Source: Demequina sp. NBRC 110056 (GTDB taxonomy: Bacteria > Actinomycetota > Actinomycetes > Actinomycetales > Demequinaceae). From it: a stretch of 64,000 bases of DNA. The first letter of the stretch is position 1, and the number at the start of each line of letters is the position of its first letter. The stretch is from contig NZ_BBRM01000004.1 of assembly GCF_002090155.1 (NCBI RefSeq), forward strand, positions 310,001 through 374,000. The letters are read 5' to 3'. The translations under genes and the position numbers were made by a program. The notes under the pieces were generated by a model, which saw only the letters and a list, made by a program, of their open reading frames with translations, had not been told where the DNA came from and searched no databases. This document shows positions 11,732-18,843 of the stretch, one piece after another.

Positions 11732-12636
11732 GCGATCACCTCCAGGCGGTCAGGGCCCGAGAACGTCACGTGGCCGATGCGCCCGCCGGACGGGACGAGG
11801 GTCTCGCGCACGGTGTCGGTCTCGAGCAGCGCACCGGTGCCCAGGCCGCACGCGAGCGGCTCGATCGGCAGCGCGCACGCGAGCGCGACGCCCGCCGCGA
11901 GGCCCACCGAGGACTCGAGGGCGCTTGCGACGACGATCGGGCGCGGCTCGACCTGATCGGCGATCTCGAGGCAGCGGCGCACGCCGCCGAGCGGCTGCGC
12001 CTTGAGGATGATGACGTCCGCGGCGTCGGCCGCGAGCACCGCGTCGGGGTTGCCGGGGATGCGGATCGCCTCGTCAGCGGCGATCGGGGTGTCGATGCGG
12101 CGACGCAGCTCGGCGAGCTCGTCGACGGTGGCGCACGGCTGCTCGACGTACTCGATTCCGGCGAGGCCGCCGCGTCGGGCGGCGCGCTCGAGGGCCTCGA
12201 TGGCACGCACGGCCTCGTCGACCTCCCAGCCGCCGTTGACGTCGATGCGCAGCGCGCCGAAGGGTCCGAGGGCGTCCGCCACGGCCTCGACACGGGCCTC
12301 GTCCTCCGCGAGCGCCGCGCCTCCCGCAACCTTGACCTTGGCGGTGGTCGCGCCGCCGGCCGTGGCGTAGTCGCGGGCCGCGTCGGGGTCGACCTGAGGC
12401 ACGATGCTGTTGACGGCGACGTCCTCGCGCACCGGCTCGGGCCAGCCACCGCGGGCGGCCTCCATCGCCGCCGTCCACCAACGGCCGGCGCGCTCGGCGT
12501 CGTAGTCGGCGAAGGGGCTGTGCTCGCCCCAGTGCTCGGCTCCGTCGGGGCCGGTGCCACGGATCAGCACGCCGGACCTGCTGGTCAGGCCGCGGAAGCG
12601 GGTGCGGAGCTCGACGGTGAAGGGCCGGAACTCCAT
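11728..12636 (-). CDS. menC: MenC, o-succinylbenzoate synthase
   Basis: A 302-residue enolase-superfamily enzyme that dehydrates SHCHC to o-succinylbenzoate. The catalytic base pair and metal ligands are recognisable: the K-x-K motif in TAKVKVAGG, the metal Asp in RIDVNGGW, the Glu in YVEQPC, an acidic residue in AADEAI, and the second-side Lys in IILKAQPLGG. It is about the length of actinobacterial MenC proteins. It is the first gene of the menC-menD pair. A TAGGCT hexamer lies 6 bases before the ATG, supporting the start. Confidence 0.92.
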   Translation of the reverse strand: MEFRPFTVELRTRFRGLTSRSGVLIRGTGPDGAEHWGEHSPFADYDAERAGRWWTAAMEAARGGWPEPVREDVAVNSIVPQVDPDAARDYATAGGATTAKVKVAGGAALAEDEARVEAVADALGPFGALRIDVNGGWEVDEAVRAIEALERAARRGGLAGIEYVEQPCATVDELAELRRRIDTPIAADEAIRIPGNPDAVLAADAADVIILKAQPLGGVRRCLEIADQVEPRPIVVASALESSVGLAAGVALACALPIEPLACGLGTGALLETDTVRETLVPSGGRIGHVTFSGPDRLEVIA

Positions 12637-12642
12637 GGCCTC

Positions 12643-12648
12643 AGCCTA
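12643..12648 (-). promoter_or_regulatory. -10 hexamer of a leaderless menC promoter
   Basis: TAGGCT on the reverse strand ends 6 bases before the menC ATG at 12636. Confidence 0.5.
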
Positions 12649-12730
12649 CGACCCCACGCGGGGTCGCGAAGGCGCGCCTGCTCGCCGCAGGGCCGCGCCC
12701 TGCGTGCCCGCACCCGCACGCGCCTGCCGC

Positions 12731-12834
12731 ACCCGCCAGCTCCACGCGTGCCCGTACTCCGCACGCTGCGCCACCCGCCAGCTCCACGCACCTCCGCTCG
12801 CTGCGTGCCCGCGTTCCACCCGCCAGCCCCACCT
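12731..12834. repeat. Three degenerate direct repeats, period about 43 bases
   Basis: ACCCGCCAGCTCCACGC occurs at 12731 and 12773 and, with changes, at 12818. The intervals are 42 and 45 bases. A GCTGCGTGCCCGC-like segment recurs between copies. The number of copies is too small and the sequence too degenerate for a CRISPR array. Confidence 0.6.
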
Positions 12835-12842
12835 GAGCGCGG

Positions 12843-12903
12843 TGATGGTGCGTGAGCGTCGTTTCTGCGCGGCTCGCGTCACCCGATGGTGGATGGCAGT
12901 CGC
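12843..12903 (+). repeat. 61-base dispersed repeat, copy 1 (upstream of menB)
   Basis: Aligned without gaps to the reverse complement of 13895-13955, about 46 of 61 positions are identical. The conserved core includes ATGGTGCGTG and CGCGTCACC. The two copies lie in opposite orientation on either side of menB. Confidence 0.7.
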
Positions 12904-12928
12904 ACCCTTCCGCCGACCGCTCCCCGGT

Positions 12929-12934
12929 TACGCT
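12929..12934 (+). promoter_or_regulatory. -10 hexamer of a leaderless menB promoter
   Basis: TACGCT ends 6 bases before the ATG at 12941; no Shine-Dalgarno sequence. Confidence 0.5.
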
Positions 12935-12940
12935 GACGCC

Positions 12941-13873
12941 ATGAGCGAGATTCCGGCCCAGGTCTCCGACACGTTCGACGCGCGACAGTGGCGCGCGATC
13001 GACGGCTTCGCCGACGGCGACATCACCTATCACCGGTGGGTGTCGCGCGATTCAGGTGAGGAGCGAGACCTCCCTGCCGTGCGCATCGGCTTCAACCGCC
13101 CCGAGGTCCGCAACGCCTTCCGTCCGCAGACCGTCGACGAGCTCTACCGCGCGCTCGACCACGCGCGTCAGACGCCCGACGTCGCCGCGGTGATCCTCAC
13201 CGGCAACGGCCCGGCCGACAAGGACGGAGTCTGGGCGTTCTGCTCGGGCGGCGACCAGCGCATCCGGGGCAAGGACGGGTACCTGTACGAGGGCTCCGCC
13301 GAGGACGCCCCGGCTTACGGCGGGCGCCTGCACATCCTCGAGGTGCAGCGCCTCATGCGCACCATGCCCAAGGTGACGATCGCGGCCGTCAACGGCTGGG
13401 CGGCCGGTGGCGGCCACAGCCTGCACGTGGTCGCGGACCTGTCCCTGGCCTCGATCGAGCACGCGCGCTTCAAGCAGACCGACGCGAACGTCGGATCGTT
13501 CGACGCGGGCTACGGCTCGGCGCTGCTCGCGCGCCAGGTGGGCGACAAGCGCGCGCGGGAGATCTTCTTCCTGGCCCGCGAGTACTCGGCCGAGGACGCT
13601 GAGCGCTGGGGCGCGGTCAACCAGGCTGTCCCGCACGACCGCCTCGAGCCCACCGCGCTCGAGTACGCGCGGCTGGTCGCGGCGAAGTCGCCGCAGGCGA
13701 TCCGCATGCTGAAGTTCGCCTTCAACCTGGCCGACGACGGGCTCGCCGGCCAGCAGGTGTTCGCAGGCGAGGCCACGCGCATGGCGTACATGACGGACGA
13801 GGCGCAGGAGGGTCGCGACGCGTTCCTCGCCAAGCGCGACCCGGACTGGACGCGCTTCCCGTACGCCTACTGA
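12941..13873 (+). CDS. menB: MenB, 1,4-dihydroxy-2-naphthoyl-CoA synthase
   Basis: A 310-residue crotonase-fold enzyme that closes the second ring of the naphthoquinone from o-succinylbenzoyl-CoA. Characteristic MenB segments are FNRPEVRNAFRPQTVDEL, FCSGGDQRIRGKDGY, the oxyanion-hole stretch VNGWAAGGGHSLH and the C-terminal EAQEGRDAFLAKRDPDW. The reading frame is open further upstream through the 61-base repeat, but the ATG at 12941 is chosen because of the TACGCT hexamer 6 bases before it and the normal length. It stands alone, facing away from menC. Confidence 0.93.
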   Translation: MSEIPAQVSDTFDARQWRAIDGFADGDITYHRWVSRDSGEERDLPAVRIGFNRPEVRNAFRPQTVDELYRALDHARQTPDVAAVILTGNGPADKDGVWAFCSGGDQRIRGKDGYLYEGSAEDAPAYGGRLHILEVQRLMRTMPKVTIAAVNGWAAGGGHSLHVVADLSLASIEHARFKQTDANVGSFDAGYGSALLARQVGDKRAREIFFLAREYSAEDAERWGAVNQAVPHDRLEPTALEYARLVAAKSPQAIRMLKFAFNLADDGLAGQQVFAGEATRMAYMTDEAQEGRDAFLAKRDPDWTRFPYAY

Positions 13874-13894
13874 GCAGCGCCCTCGCGGGGCCGG

Positions 13895-13955
13895 GCGACG
13901 CTCAGCCACCAGTAGGTGACGCGCGCCACCCAGAAGCGACAGCCACGCACCATTA
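13895..13955 (-). repeat. 61-base dispersed repeat, copy 2 (downstream of menB)
   Basis: The inverted partner of 12843-12903. Read on the reverse strand it opens an ATG-started frame of 28 codons (13953 to 13867). Changes between the copies are not concentrated at third codon positions, so a DNA or RNA element is likelier than a conserved peptide. Confidence 0.65.
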
Positions 13956-13994
13956 GGACGCTAAGGTGCGGGAGAAGTGGTGCCAGCGCTGCTG

Positions 13995-15077
13995 CTAGGA
14001 GAAGCTGACCGTGCCCTTGCCTGCTCCGCCGGACTGCGGCACCAGCTCGACCCAGGTCTTGCCCGGGGTCAGCTCGACGGCCTCGCCGGACTCGGTCTCC
14101 AGGATGTAGGGGTCGAACTGCCCGGCCTTCGACCAGGTGATGGGGATGTACTTGTCGCCGACGGCCACGTAGCCGGTGCCCTCGTCCGTCACGACGATCG
14201 TCTCGGGCACGGCCGAGCCGCCGCCCGAGGAGTTGTTGCGCAGGTCGGTCCACAGAACCACGATGTTGCTCGCGTACAGCTGGGTGCCGTCGGCGGTCAC
14301 GTGCGCCGATCCCGACTCGGTGCGCTCCCACACGCCATCGCCGGCATTCCACTCCCAGCCGGGCTGCATGCGCGGCGAGGCGTTGATGTCGATCGCCGTG
14401 GTGGTCGTGCCCTCCTCGACGACGTTCGACTCGTCCGGCGGGTACGCGTAGGTGAACTGCGTCGCGGGCGCCGTCGCGTCGGTCTGCTCGTAGAAGTCCG
14501 CCATGGTGCCGTGGAGGTTGTGCGGCGCCGGCTTGGTGTTGACGCGGAAGAAACCGTAGCCGCCCGTGTCCTGGGCGATGAGCTGCTGGCCCGAGGACGC
14601 GGCGTCGTTGATGAAGCCGCGCTGCGCGCCCGAGAAGATCAGGGGCCCACCCATCGACCCCATGATGTTCTTGTCCATCGGACGCATCGAGCGGATGGGC
14701 CCGACCGTCTCGGGGATGTCCGACTGGAACACGGCGACGAAGCGGGAGATGCCGTACTCGACCTGCTCCTCGAACACGATGTCCGCGTACTGCAGGTTGG
14801 ACTGAGGTCGCGCCTGCGGGGTGTTCTCGATCTTGATCGACAGCGCGGCTCGCTCGAGGTCGGCCGGGTCGGCCCCCTCGGCGTCGACGCCGGTGAGCGG
14901 CCAGACCACGTCGGGCATCGGGTCGTCGGGCGGCGCCGGAGCCGCGGAGCGCGACGGGGTGGGGTCGACGCTCTGCGTCGTCGCGGGGCCGGACTCGACG
15001 TCGGGCGACGCGCACGCGGCGAGCGCCAGAGTGAGAGCGGCGAGGGCGGACACAGACGCGACGCGCTGGGTTCTCAT
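13995..15077 (-). CDS. DUF3048 (YerB-like) lipoprotein
   Basis: A 360-residue lipoprotein with a lipobox LAAC about 22 residues from the start and an Asp/Pro/Ser-rich linker. The DUF3048 N-terminal domain follows (IKIENTPQARPQ, EEQVEYGISRFVAVF, GPIRSMRPMDKN) and then the C-terminal domain (GDKYIPITWSKAG). The biochemical role of the family is not established. An ATG at 15086 is also in frame, but a TAGAAT hexamer lies 7 bases before the ATG at 15077, so the shorter form (MRTQR...) is preferred. It reads divergently from menE across a 32-base gap. Confidence 0.8.
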   Translation of the reverse strand: MRTQRVASVSALAALTLALAACASPDVESGPATTQSVDPTPSRSAAPAPPDDPMPDVVWPLTGVDAEGADPADLERAALSIKIENTPQARPQSNLQYADIVFEEQVEYGISRFVAVFQSDIPETVGPIRSMRPMDKNIMGSMGGPLIFSGAQRGFINDAASSGQQLIAQDTGGYGFFRVNTKPAPHNLHGTMADFYEQTDATAPATQFTYAYPPDESNVVEEGTTTTAIDINASPRMQPGWEWNAGDGVWERTESGSAHVTADGTQLYASNIVVLWTDLRNNSSGGGSAVPETIVVTDEGTGYVAVGDKYIPITWSKAGQFDPYILETESGEAVELTPGKTWVELVPQSGGAGKGTVSFS

Positions 15078-15084
15078 GCGCGCC

Positions 15085-15103
15085 ATTCTAGGCGTCCTAG
15101 GCT
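15085..15103. promoter_or_regulatory. Head-to-head leaderless promoters for DUF3048 gene and menE
   Basis: TAGAAT (reverse strand, 15085-15090) lies 7 bases before the ATG at 15077, and TAGGCT (forward, 15098-15103) lies 6 bases before the menE ATG at 15110. Only 32 bases separate the start codons, so each promoter's upstream part lies inside the other gene. Confidence 0.55.
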
Positions 15104-15109
15104 GAGTCC

Positions 15110-16141
15110 ATGGAGTACGCGCGGCTCGCCGGCGGACCGGCCGCCGCCGTCGACGCGGCGCTCGCCGGTCGCGCCGCGGGCATCACCGCCCCGACCTCGG
15201 GATCGACGGGCGATCCCCGCGAGGTGCTGCTGCCCCGGGAGGCGCTCATCGCCTCCGCCGATGCCACGCTCGGCCGCCTCGGCGGCCCCGGCCATTGGCT
15301 GCTCGCGCTGCCCGACTCGCGCGTCGCCGGGGCGATGGTGCGAGTGAGGGCGGCGAGGGCCGATGCGCACCTCGCCGCGGTGCCCCACGGCCCCTTCACG
15401 ACGGAACGGTTCGCGGCCGCGGCGGCGGCGATGCCGCCCGGCAGGCGGTACGTGTCGCTCGTGCCCACCCAGGTGCGTCGCCTGCTCGCCGACGCTCGGG
15501 GCGCCGATGCGCTCGCCGGCTTCGACGCGGTGCTCGTCGGGGGCGCGCCTCCCGGCATGACGCTTCCGAGCAACGCGGTCGAGACGTACGGCATGACGGA
15601 GACGTGCGGGGGGTGCGTCTACGACGGGGTGCCGCTCGACGGGGTAGGCGTGGGCGTCGACGGCGACGGCCGCATCGTGCTCGCGGGGCCGACCCTCGCG
15701 GCGGGCTACGCCGACGGCGACGACTCCGCCTTCGTCGACCGCGAGCGCGAGAGATGGTTCCGCACCTCGGACCTCGGCCGCTGGGACGGCGAGCGGCTGA
15801 CGGTGCTGGGCCGCGCGGACGACGTCATCATCACGGGCGGGTTCAACGTCCACCCCGCGGCCGTCGAGCGCGCCCTGCTCTCCCACGCGGGGATCGCCGA
15901 TGCGGTCGTCGTCGGGGTGCCGGACGGGGAGTGGGGCGAGCGGGTCGCCGCCCTCGTGGTCGCCGCGACCGCCCCGGGCGAGGTCGAGGACGCGGTGGCG
16001 GCCGCTTCGGCGTCCGTACCGGCGCACGAGCGACCGCGGTTCGTCCTCGCGGTGGATGCCGTGCCACGCACCGCGGCTGGCAAGATCGATCGCAGCACCG
16101 CGCGCGCGATCGCCGCGCGCGCCGCCGAGGAGGCACCATGA
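15110..16141 (+). CDS. menE: MenE, o-succinylbenzoate-CoA ligase
   Basis: A 343-residue acyl-adenylate-forming ligase. The phosphate-binding loop is TSGSTGDPREV (near residue 30), then VETYGMTETCGG, the RTSDLGRWDGERLTVLGR hinge region with the conserved Asp, and the C-terminal catalytic Lys in TAAGKIDR. It is much shorter than Bacillus MenE because the N-terminal subdomain before the P-loop is reduced, which is usual for actinobacterial MenE. Its TGA overlaps the menA ATG (ATGA), so menE-menA are coupled. Start supported by TAGGCT 6 bases upstream. Confidence 0.88.
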   Translation: MEYARLAGGPAAAVDAALAGRAAGITAPTSGSTGDPREVLLPREALIASADATLGRLGGPGHWLLALPDSRVAGAMVRVRAARADAHLAAVPHGPFTTERFAAAAAAMPPGRRYVSLVPTQVRRLLADARGADALAGFDAVLVGGAPPGMTLPSNAVETYGMTETCGGCVYDGVPLDGVGVGVDGDGRIVLAGPTLAAGYADGDDSAFVDRERERWFRTSDLGRWDGERLTVLGRADDVIITGGFNVHPAAVERALLSHAGIADAVVVGVPDGEWGERVAALVVAATAPGEVEDAVAAASASVPAHERPRFVLAVDAVPRTAAGKIDRSTARAIAARAAEEAP

Positions 16142-17034
16142 CAACGTCCGCGTCCGACTGGATCGCCGGCGCCCGCCCGCGCACGCTGTGGACCGCGATC
16201 TCGCCGGTCGCCGTCGGCACCGCGAGCGCTGCGGCGCTCGGCTCCGTCGAGGTGAGCTTCGCGCTCATCGCGCTGGTCGTGGCGCTGTCCCTGCAGATCG
16301 GCTCGAACTACGCGAACGACTACTCCGACGGCGTCCGCGGCACCGACGTCGACCGCATCGGCCCCGACCGCCTCGTGGCGACGGGCAAGGCCACGCCGTC
16401 GGCCGTCAAGGCAGCGGCGATCGTGAGCTTCGCCGTCGGCGCCCTCGCCGGCCTCTTCCTCGTGGTCGCCACCGGCACCTACTGGCTCCTCGCGGTCGGA
16501 GCGCTCGCCATCGCGGCGGCGTGGACCTACACCGGCTCGAACCGTCCCTACGGATACGACGGCTGGGGCGAGGTGAGCGTGTTCGTGTTCTTCGGGCTCG
16601 TCGCGACGCTCGGCACCATGTACGTGCTGTCGGGCACGATCACGTGGTGGGCGGTGCCGGCGGCGACGGGCGTCGGGCTCTACGCGGTCGCGATGCTCAT
16701 GGTCAACAACATCCGCGACCTCGAGACGGACACCGCGGCCGGCAAGCGCACGCTCGCGGTGAAGCTCGGGTCGTTCCGCGTGCGCCAGCTGTTCGCGGCC
16801 GTCGTGCTGCTGCCGGTGCTGTGCTCGATCCTCGTGTCGTTCGCGCACCCGTGGGCGCTGCTGTCCACCGTCGTCGCGCTGCCGAGCCTGTACTTCGCCA
16901 TCGCGGTGCGCGTCGACGGCGCGATGCAGGAGAAGGCCGGCGCGCCTCCGGCGACGCTCAAGACCGTGTTCGCCGGGCTCTCCGCCGTGGGCCTCGTCTA
17001 CGGCCTGCTGCTGGCCCTCGGGATCGCGATCTAG
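16138..17034 (+). CDS. menA: MenA, 1,4-dihydroxy-2-naphthoate polyprenyltransferase
   Basis: A 298-residue integral membrane prenyltransferase of the UbiA superfamily that attaches the isoprenoid chain to DHNA. The first Asp-rich site is the NYANDYSDGVRGTD segment (near residues 58-71), and the second is NNIRDLETDTAAGKRTLAV. Eight to nine membrane segments can be seen. The start overlaps the menE stop. Its TAG stop shares a CTAG tetranucleotide with the stop of the convergent DUF4229 gene. Confidence 0.93.
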   Translation: MTTSASDWIAGARPRTLWTAISPVAVGTASAAALGSVEVSFALIALVVALSLQIGSNYANDYSDGVRGTDVDRIGPDRLVATGKATPSAVKAAAIVSFAVGALAGLFLVVATGTYWLLAVGALAIAAAWTYTGSNRPYGYDGWGEVSVFVFFGLVATLGTMYVLSGTITWWAVPAATGVGLYAVAMLMVNNIRDLETDTAAGKRTLAVKLGSFRVRQLFAAVVLLPVLCSILVSFAHPWALLSTVVALPSLYFAIAVRVDGAMQEKAGAPPATLKTVFAGLSAVGLVYGLLLALGIAI

Positions 17035-17303
17035 CGGGACGTCTCGCCGCGGCTGTCCGCGGAGATCTCCGCGTCCTCCTCGGCGTCGGCGGCCTTGATG
17101 CCGCGCTGCGACGCGTCCATCGCCCGCGCCATCTGGCCCTGCGCGTCTCGGCGCAGCCCGGGCAGCGCGAGATAGGACACGAGCCACGCGATGACGAGCG
17201 CGGCGATCACGGCGATGATGTCGAACCACCCGACCAGGGCCAGCGCGGCGAGCACGGCAAGGAAGATGCCGGTGCGGGCGGCCCAGTAGGCGACGATCTT
17301 CAT
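17031..17303 (-). CDS. DUF4229 small membrane protein
   Basis: A 90-residue protein with two membrane segments (about residues 7-25 and 27-45) and a charged cytosolic tail rich in Asp, Glu and Arg. It matches the DUF4229 pattern found near menaquinone genes in actinobacteria; the function is unknown. The gene ends tail to tail with menA by a shared CTAG and starts head to head with the PLDc_N gene. A TACCCT hexamer lies 6 bases before the ATG. Confidence 0.75.
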   Translation of the reverse strand: MKIVAYWAARTGIFLAVLAALALVGWFDIIAVIAALVIAWLVSYLALPGLRRDAQGQMARAMDASQRGIKAADAEEDAEISADSRGETSR

Positions 17304-17309
17304 GGCACC

Positions 17310-17329
17310 AGGGTACGCGGCGTTAGAGT
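17310..17329. promoter_or_regulatory. Head-to-head leaderless promoters for DUF4229 and PLDc_N genes
   Basis: TACCCT (reverse, 17310-17315) and TAGAGT (forward, 17324-17329) each end 6 bases before the start codons at 17303 and 17336. The start codons are 32 bases apart, the same distance as at the DUF3048/menE pair. Confidence 0.55.
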
Positions 17330-17335
17330 GAAGCC

Positions 17336-17629
17336 ATGCTCCGGGTCCTGTTCATTGGCGCCTACATCGCCGTCACCGTCTACTGCATCGCCGACGCCGT
17401 CCAGCACCCCGACCAGGACCCCTACGGCCTGCCCCGCTGGGCGTGGGTCGCGATCATCCTGCTGTTCCCGTACCTCGGCGCGGGCGTGTGGCTGTTCTTG
17501 AAGTTCTCGCGCCGCTCGGGCGGCACGCGACCGCGCAGCGCCGGGCCGATCGCCCCCGATGACGACCCCGACTACCTGCGGTGGCTACGGGAGCAGGAGC
17601 GGCGCCGCAAGAGCAGCGGCGAGGCCTGA
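17336..17629 (+). CDS. PLDc_N-domain membrane protein
   Basis: A 97-residue protein with two membrane helices (about 3-20 and 33-55) and the PLDc_N pattern: an Asp-Ala motif after the first helix, LPRWAWVAIILLFPYLGAGVW, then a basic/acidic tail. The domain is named from phospholipase D N-termini but here stands alone without any HKD catalytic domain. Its role is unknown. It is often found near menA in actinobacteria. Start supported by TAGAGT 6 bases upstream. Confidence 0.75.
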   Translation: MLRVLFIGAYIAVTVYCIADAVQHPDQDPYGLPRWAWVAIILLFPYLGAGVWLFLKFSRRSGGTRPRSAGPIAPDDDPDYLRWLREQERRRKSSGEA

Positions 17630-17696
17630 GACTCCCTCGAGCAAGGCTCTCCGCGCGCGTGGCGACCCCGGCGCACGCCGGAGGTTGACCGACGCG

Positions 17697-18824
17697 TCAG
17701 GCGCCGTAGAGCGTCAGCACCTGCTCGCCGACGGCGGCGACGTCGAAGCGGCGCACCCGCGCGGCCTGCTCGGCGTGCAGCTCGGCCCGCAGTGAGGCGT
17801 CCTCGATGAGCCGCGTCAGCGCGGCCCCGAACGCGGCAGTGTCGCGCGCGTCGACGCTGACCTCAGGCAGGTCGCCGATCACGGACAGGTAGCCCGGGTT
17901 GGCCCCCGCGAGCACCACGCCGGCGCCGGAGGCCATCGCCTCCACCAGCACGATCCCGAAGCTCTCGCCGCCCGTCGCCGGGAACACCGCGATGTCGGCA
18001 TCGGCGTAGAACGCGGCCTTGTCCTCCTCCGCGACGAACCCGAGCAGCTCGACCCGGTCCCCCAGGCCCAGCCGGGAGATGTCCCCAGCGAGCGCATCGG
18101 CGAGGGGTCCCTTGCCGCCGATCCTCACCTCGATGCGTGACAGCGCGTCGGGAGCGACCGCCGCGCCGAGCGCTCGGACGAGCTCGACGGCGCCCTTGCG
18201 CTCGACGAGCCGCCCCAGGAAGGACACGACGAGCCGGCCGTCGGCGCCGCGCACGCGCGGCCGCGCCGCGGCCTCGGCAGCGAAGCGGTCCACGTCCACG
18301 GGACACGGGATCACCTCTGCGGAGATCCCGAACGCCCGCGCGGCGAACTCCCGGGCGGGCGGCGACACCGCGCAGAACGCGTCGAACTTCGCGAGGTTGC
18401 GCCGCTGCCAGCGGCCCAGCAGCCGGGTGCCGTACTCGCTCACCGCGCCGTCGGGGAGGATGTGGAAGGTGCCGACGATCCGCACGGTGCGGGCCTGGAC
18501 GCGGCGGGCCTCGTCGACCACGCGCGAGGCGAACAGCGGCGAGTGCGGGATCTGGACGTGGATGACGTCGTAGCGCTCGCGCTCGAGAAAGTCCCGCAGC
18601 ATCGCGCGCGAGGTCGGCAGCGGGATGCGCAGGCCGTTGCCGTTGAAGGTGACGCCGACGTTGCGCGCGAGGGAGTGGACGGTGACGTCGTCGCGGGTGG
18701 CCGACGAGCACACGTAGTGCACCTCGTGGCCCGCGCGCGACAGGAACGCGCCGAGCGTCAGGACGTACTGCTGCACCCCGTCCGGACGGTCGATCGAGTC
18801 GTCCAGCACCATCGCGATCTTCAT
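17697..18824 (-). CDS. Glycosyltransferase family 4 (GT-B fold)
   Basis: A 375-residue cytosolic glycosyltransferase resembling phosphatidylinositol-mannoside-type GT4 enzymes. It has the N-terminal DGVQQYVLTLG loop, an FLGRLVERKG nucleotide-binding segment (about 202-211) and the E-x7-E pair E287/E295 (ESFGIVLVE). The donor and acceptor are not predictable beyond a nucleotide-sugar and a lipid or glycan. It follows ccsB after 19 bases on the same strand, so it may be at the end of the cytochrome assembly operon, although its function seems unrelated. Confidence 0.82.
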   Translation of the reverse strand: MKIAMVLDDSIDRPDGVQQYVLTLGAFLSRAGHEVHYVCSSATRDDVTVHSLARNVGVTFNGNGLRIPLPTSRAMLRDFLERERYDVIHVQIPHSPLFASRVVDEARRVQARTVRIVGTFHILPDGAVSEYGTRLLGRWQRRNLAKFDAFCAVSPPAREFAARAFGISAEVIPCPVDVDRFAAEAAARPRVRGADGRLVVSFLGRLVERKGAVELVRALGAAVAPDALSRIEVRIGGKGPLADALAGDISRLGLGDRVELLGFVAEEDKAAFYADADIAVFPATGGESFGIVLVEAMASGAGVVLAGANPGYLSVIGDLPEVSVDARDTAAFGAALTRLIEDASLRAELHAEQAARVRRFDVAAVGEQVLTLYGA

Positions 18825-18843
18825 GCAGGCAACTGACCGGGCG

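Larger units (their letters stand above)
12637..12940. other. 304-base divergent intergenic region between menC and menB
   Basis: No gene is supported. The region holds the menC -10 hexamer (12643-12648), three copies of a 17-base direct repeat (12731-12834), one copy of a 61-base repeat whose partner lies beyond menB (12843-12903), and the menB -10 hexamer (12929-12934). Confidence 0.7.

Noticed and set aside
12731-12834. A possible CRISPR array (three repeats with about 26-base spacers)
   Set aside because: Only three degenerate copies, unequal spacing, partly similar spacers and no cas genes in the window.
12554-12940. An N-terminal extension of the menB frame through the upstream repeats
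   Set aside because: The encoded sequence is Pro/Arg-rich repeat translation, unlike any MenB, and the ATG at 12941 has a well-placed promoter hexamer.
12843-13955. An insertion sequence or composite transposon around menB
   Set aside because: The inverted copies are short and 25% diverged, there is no transposase and no target duplication is visible.
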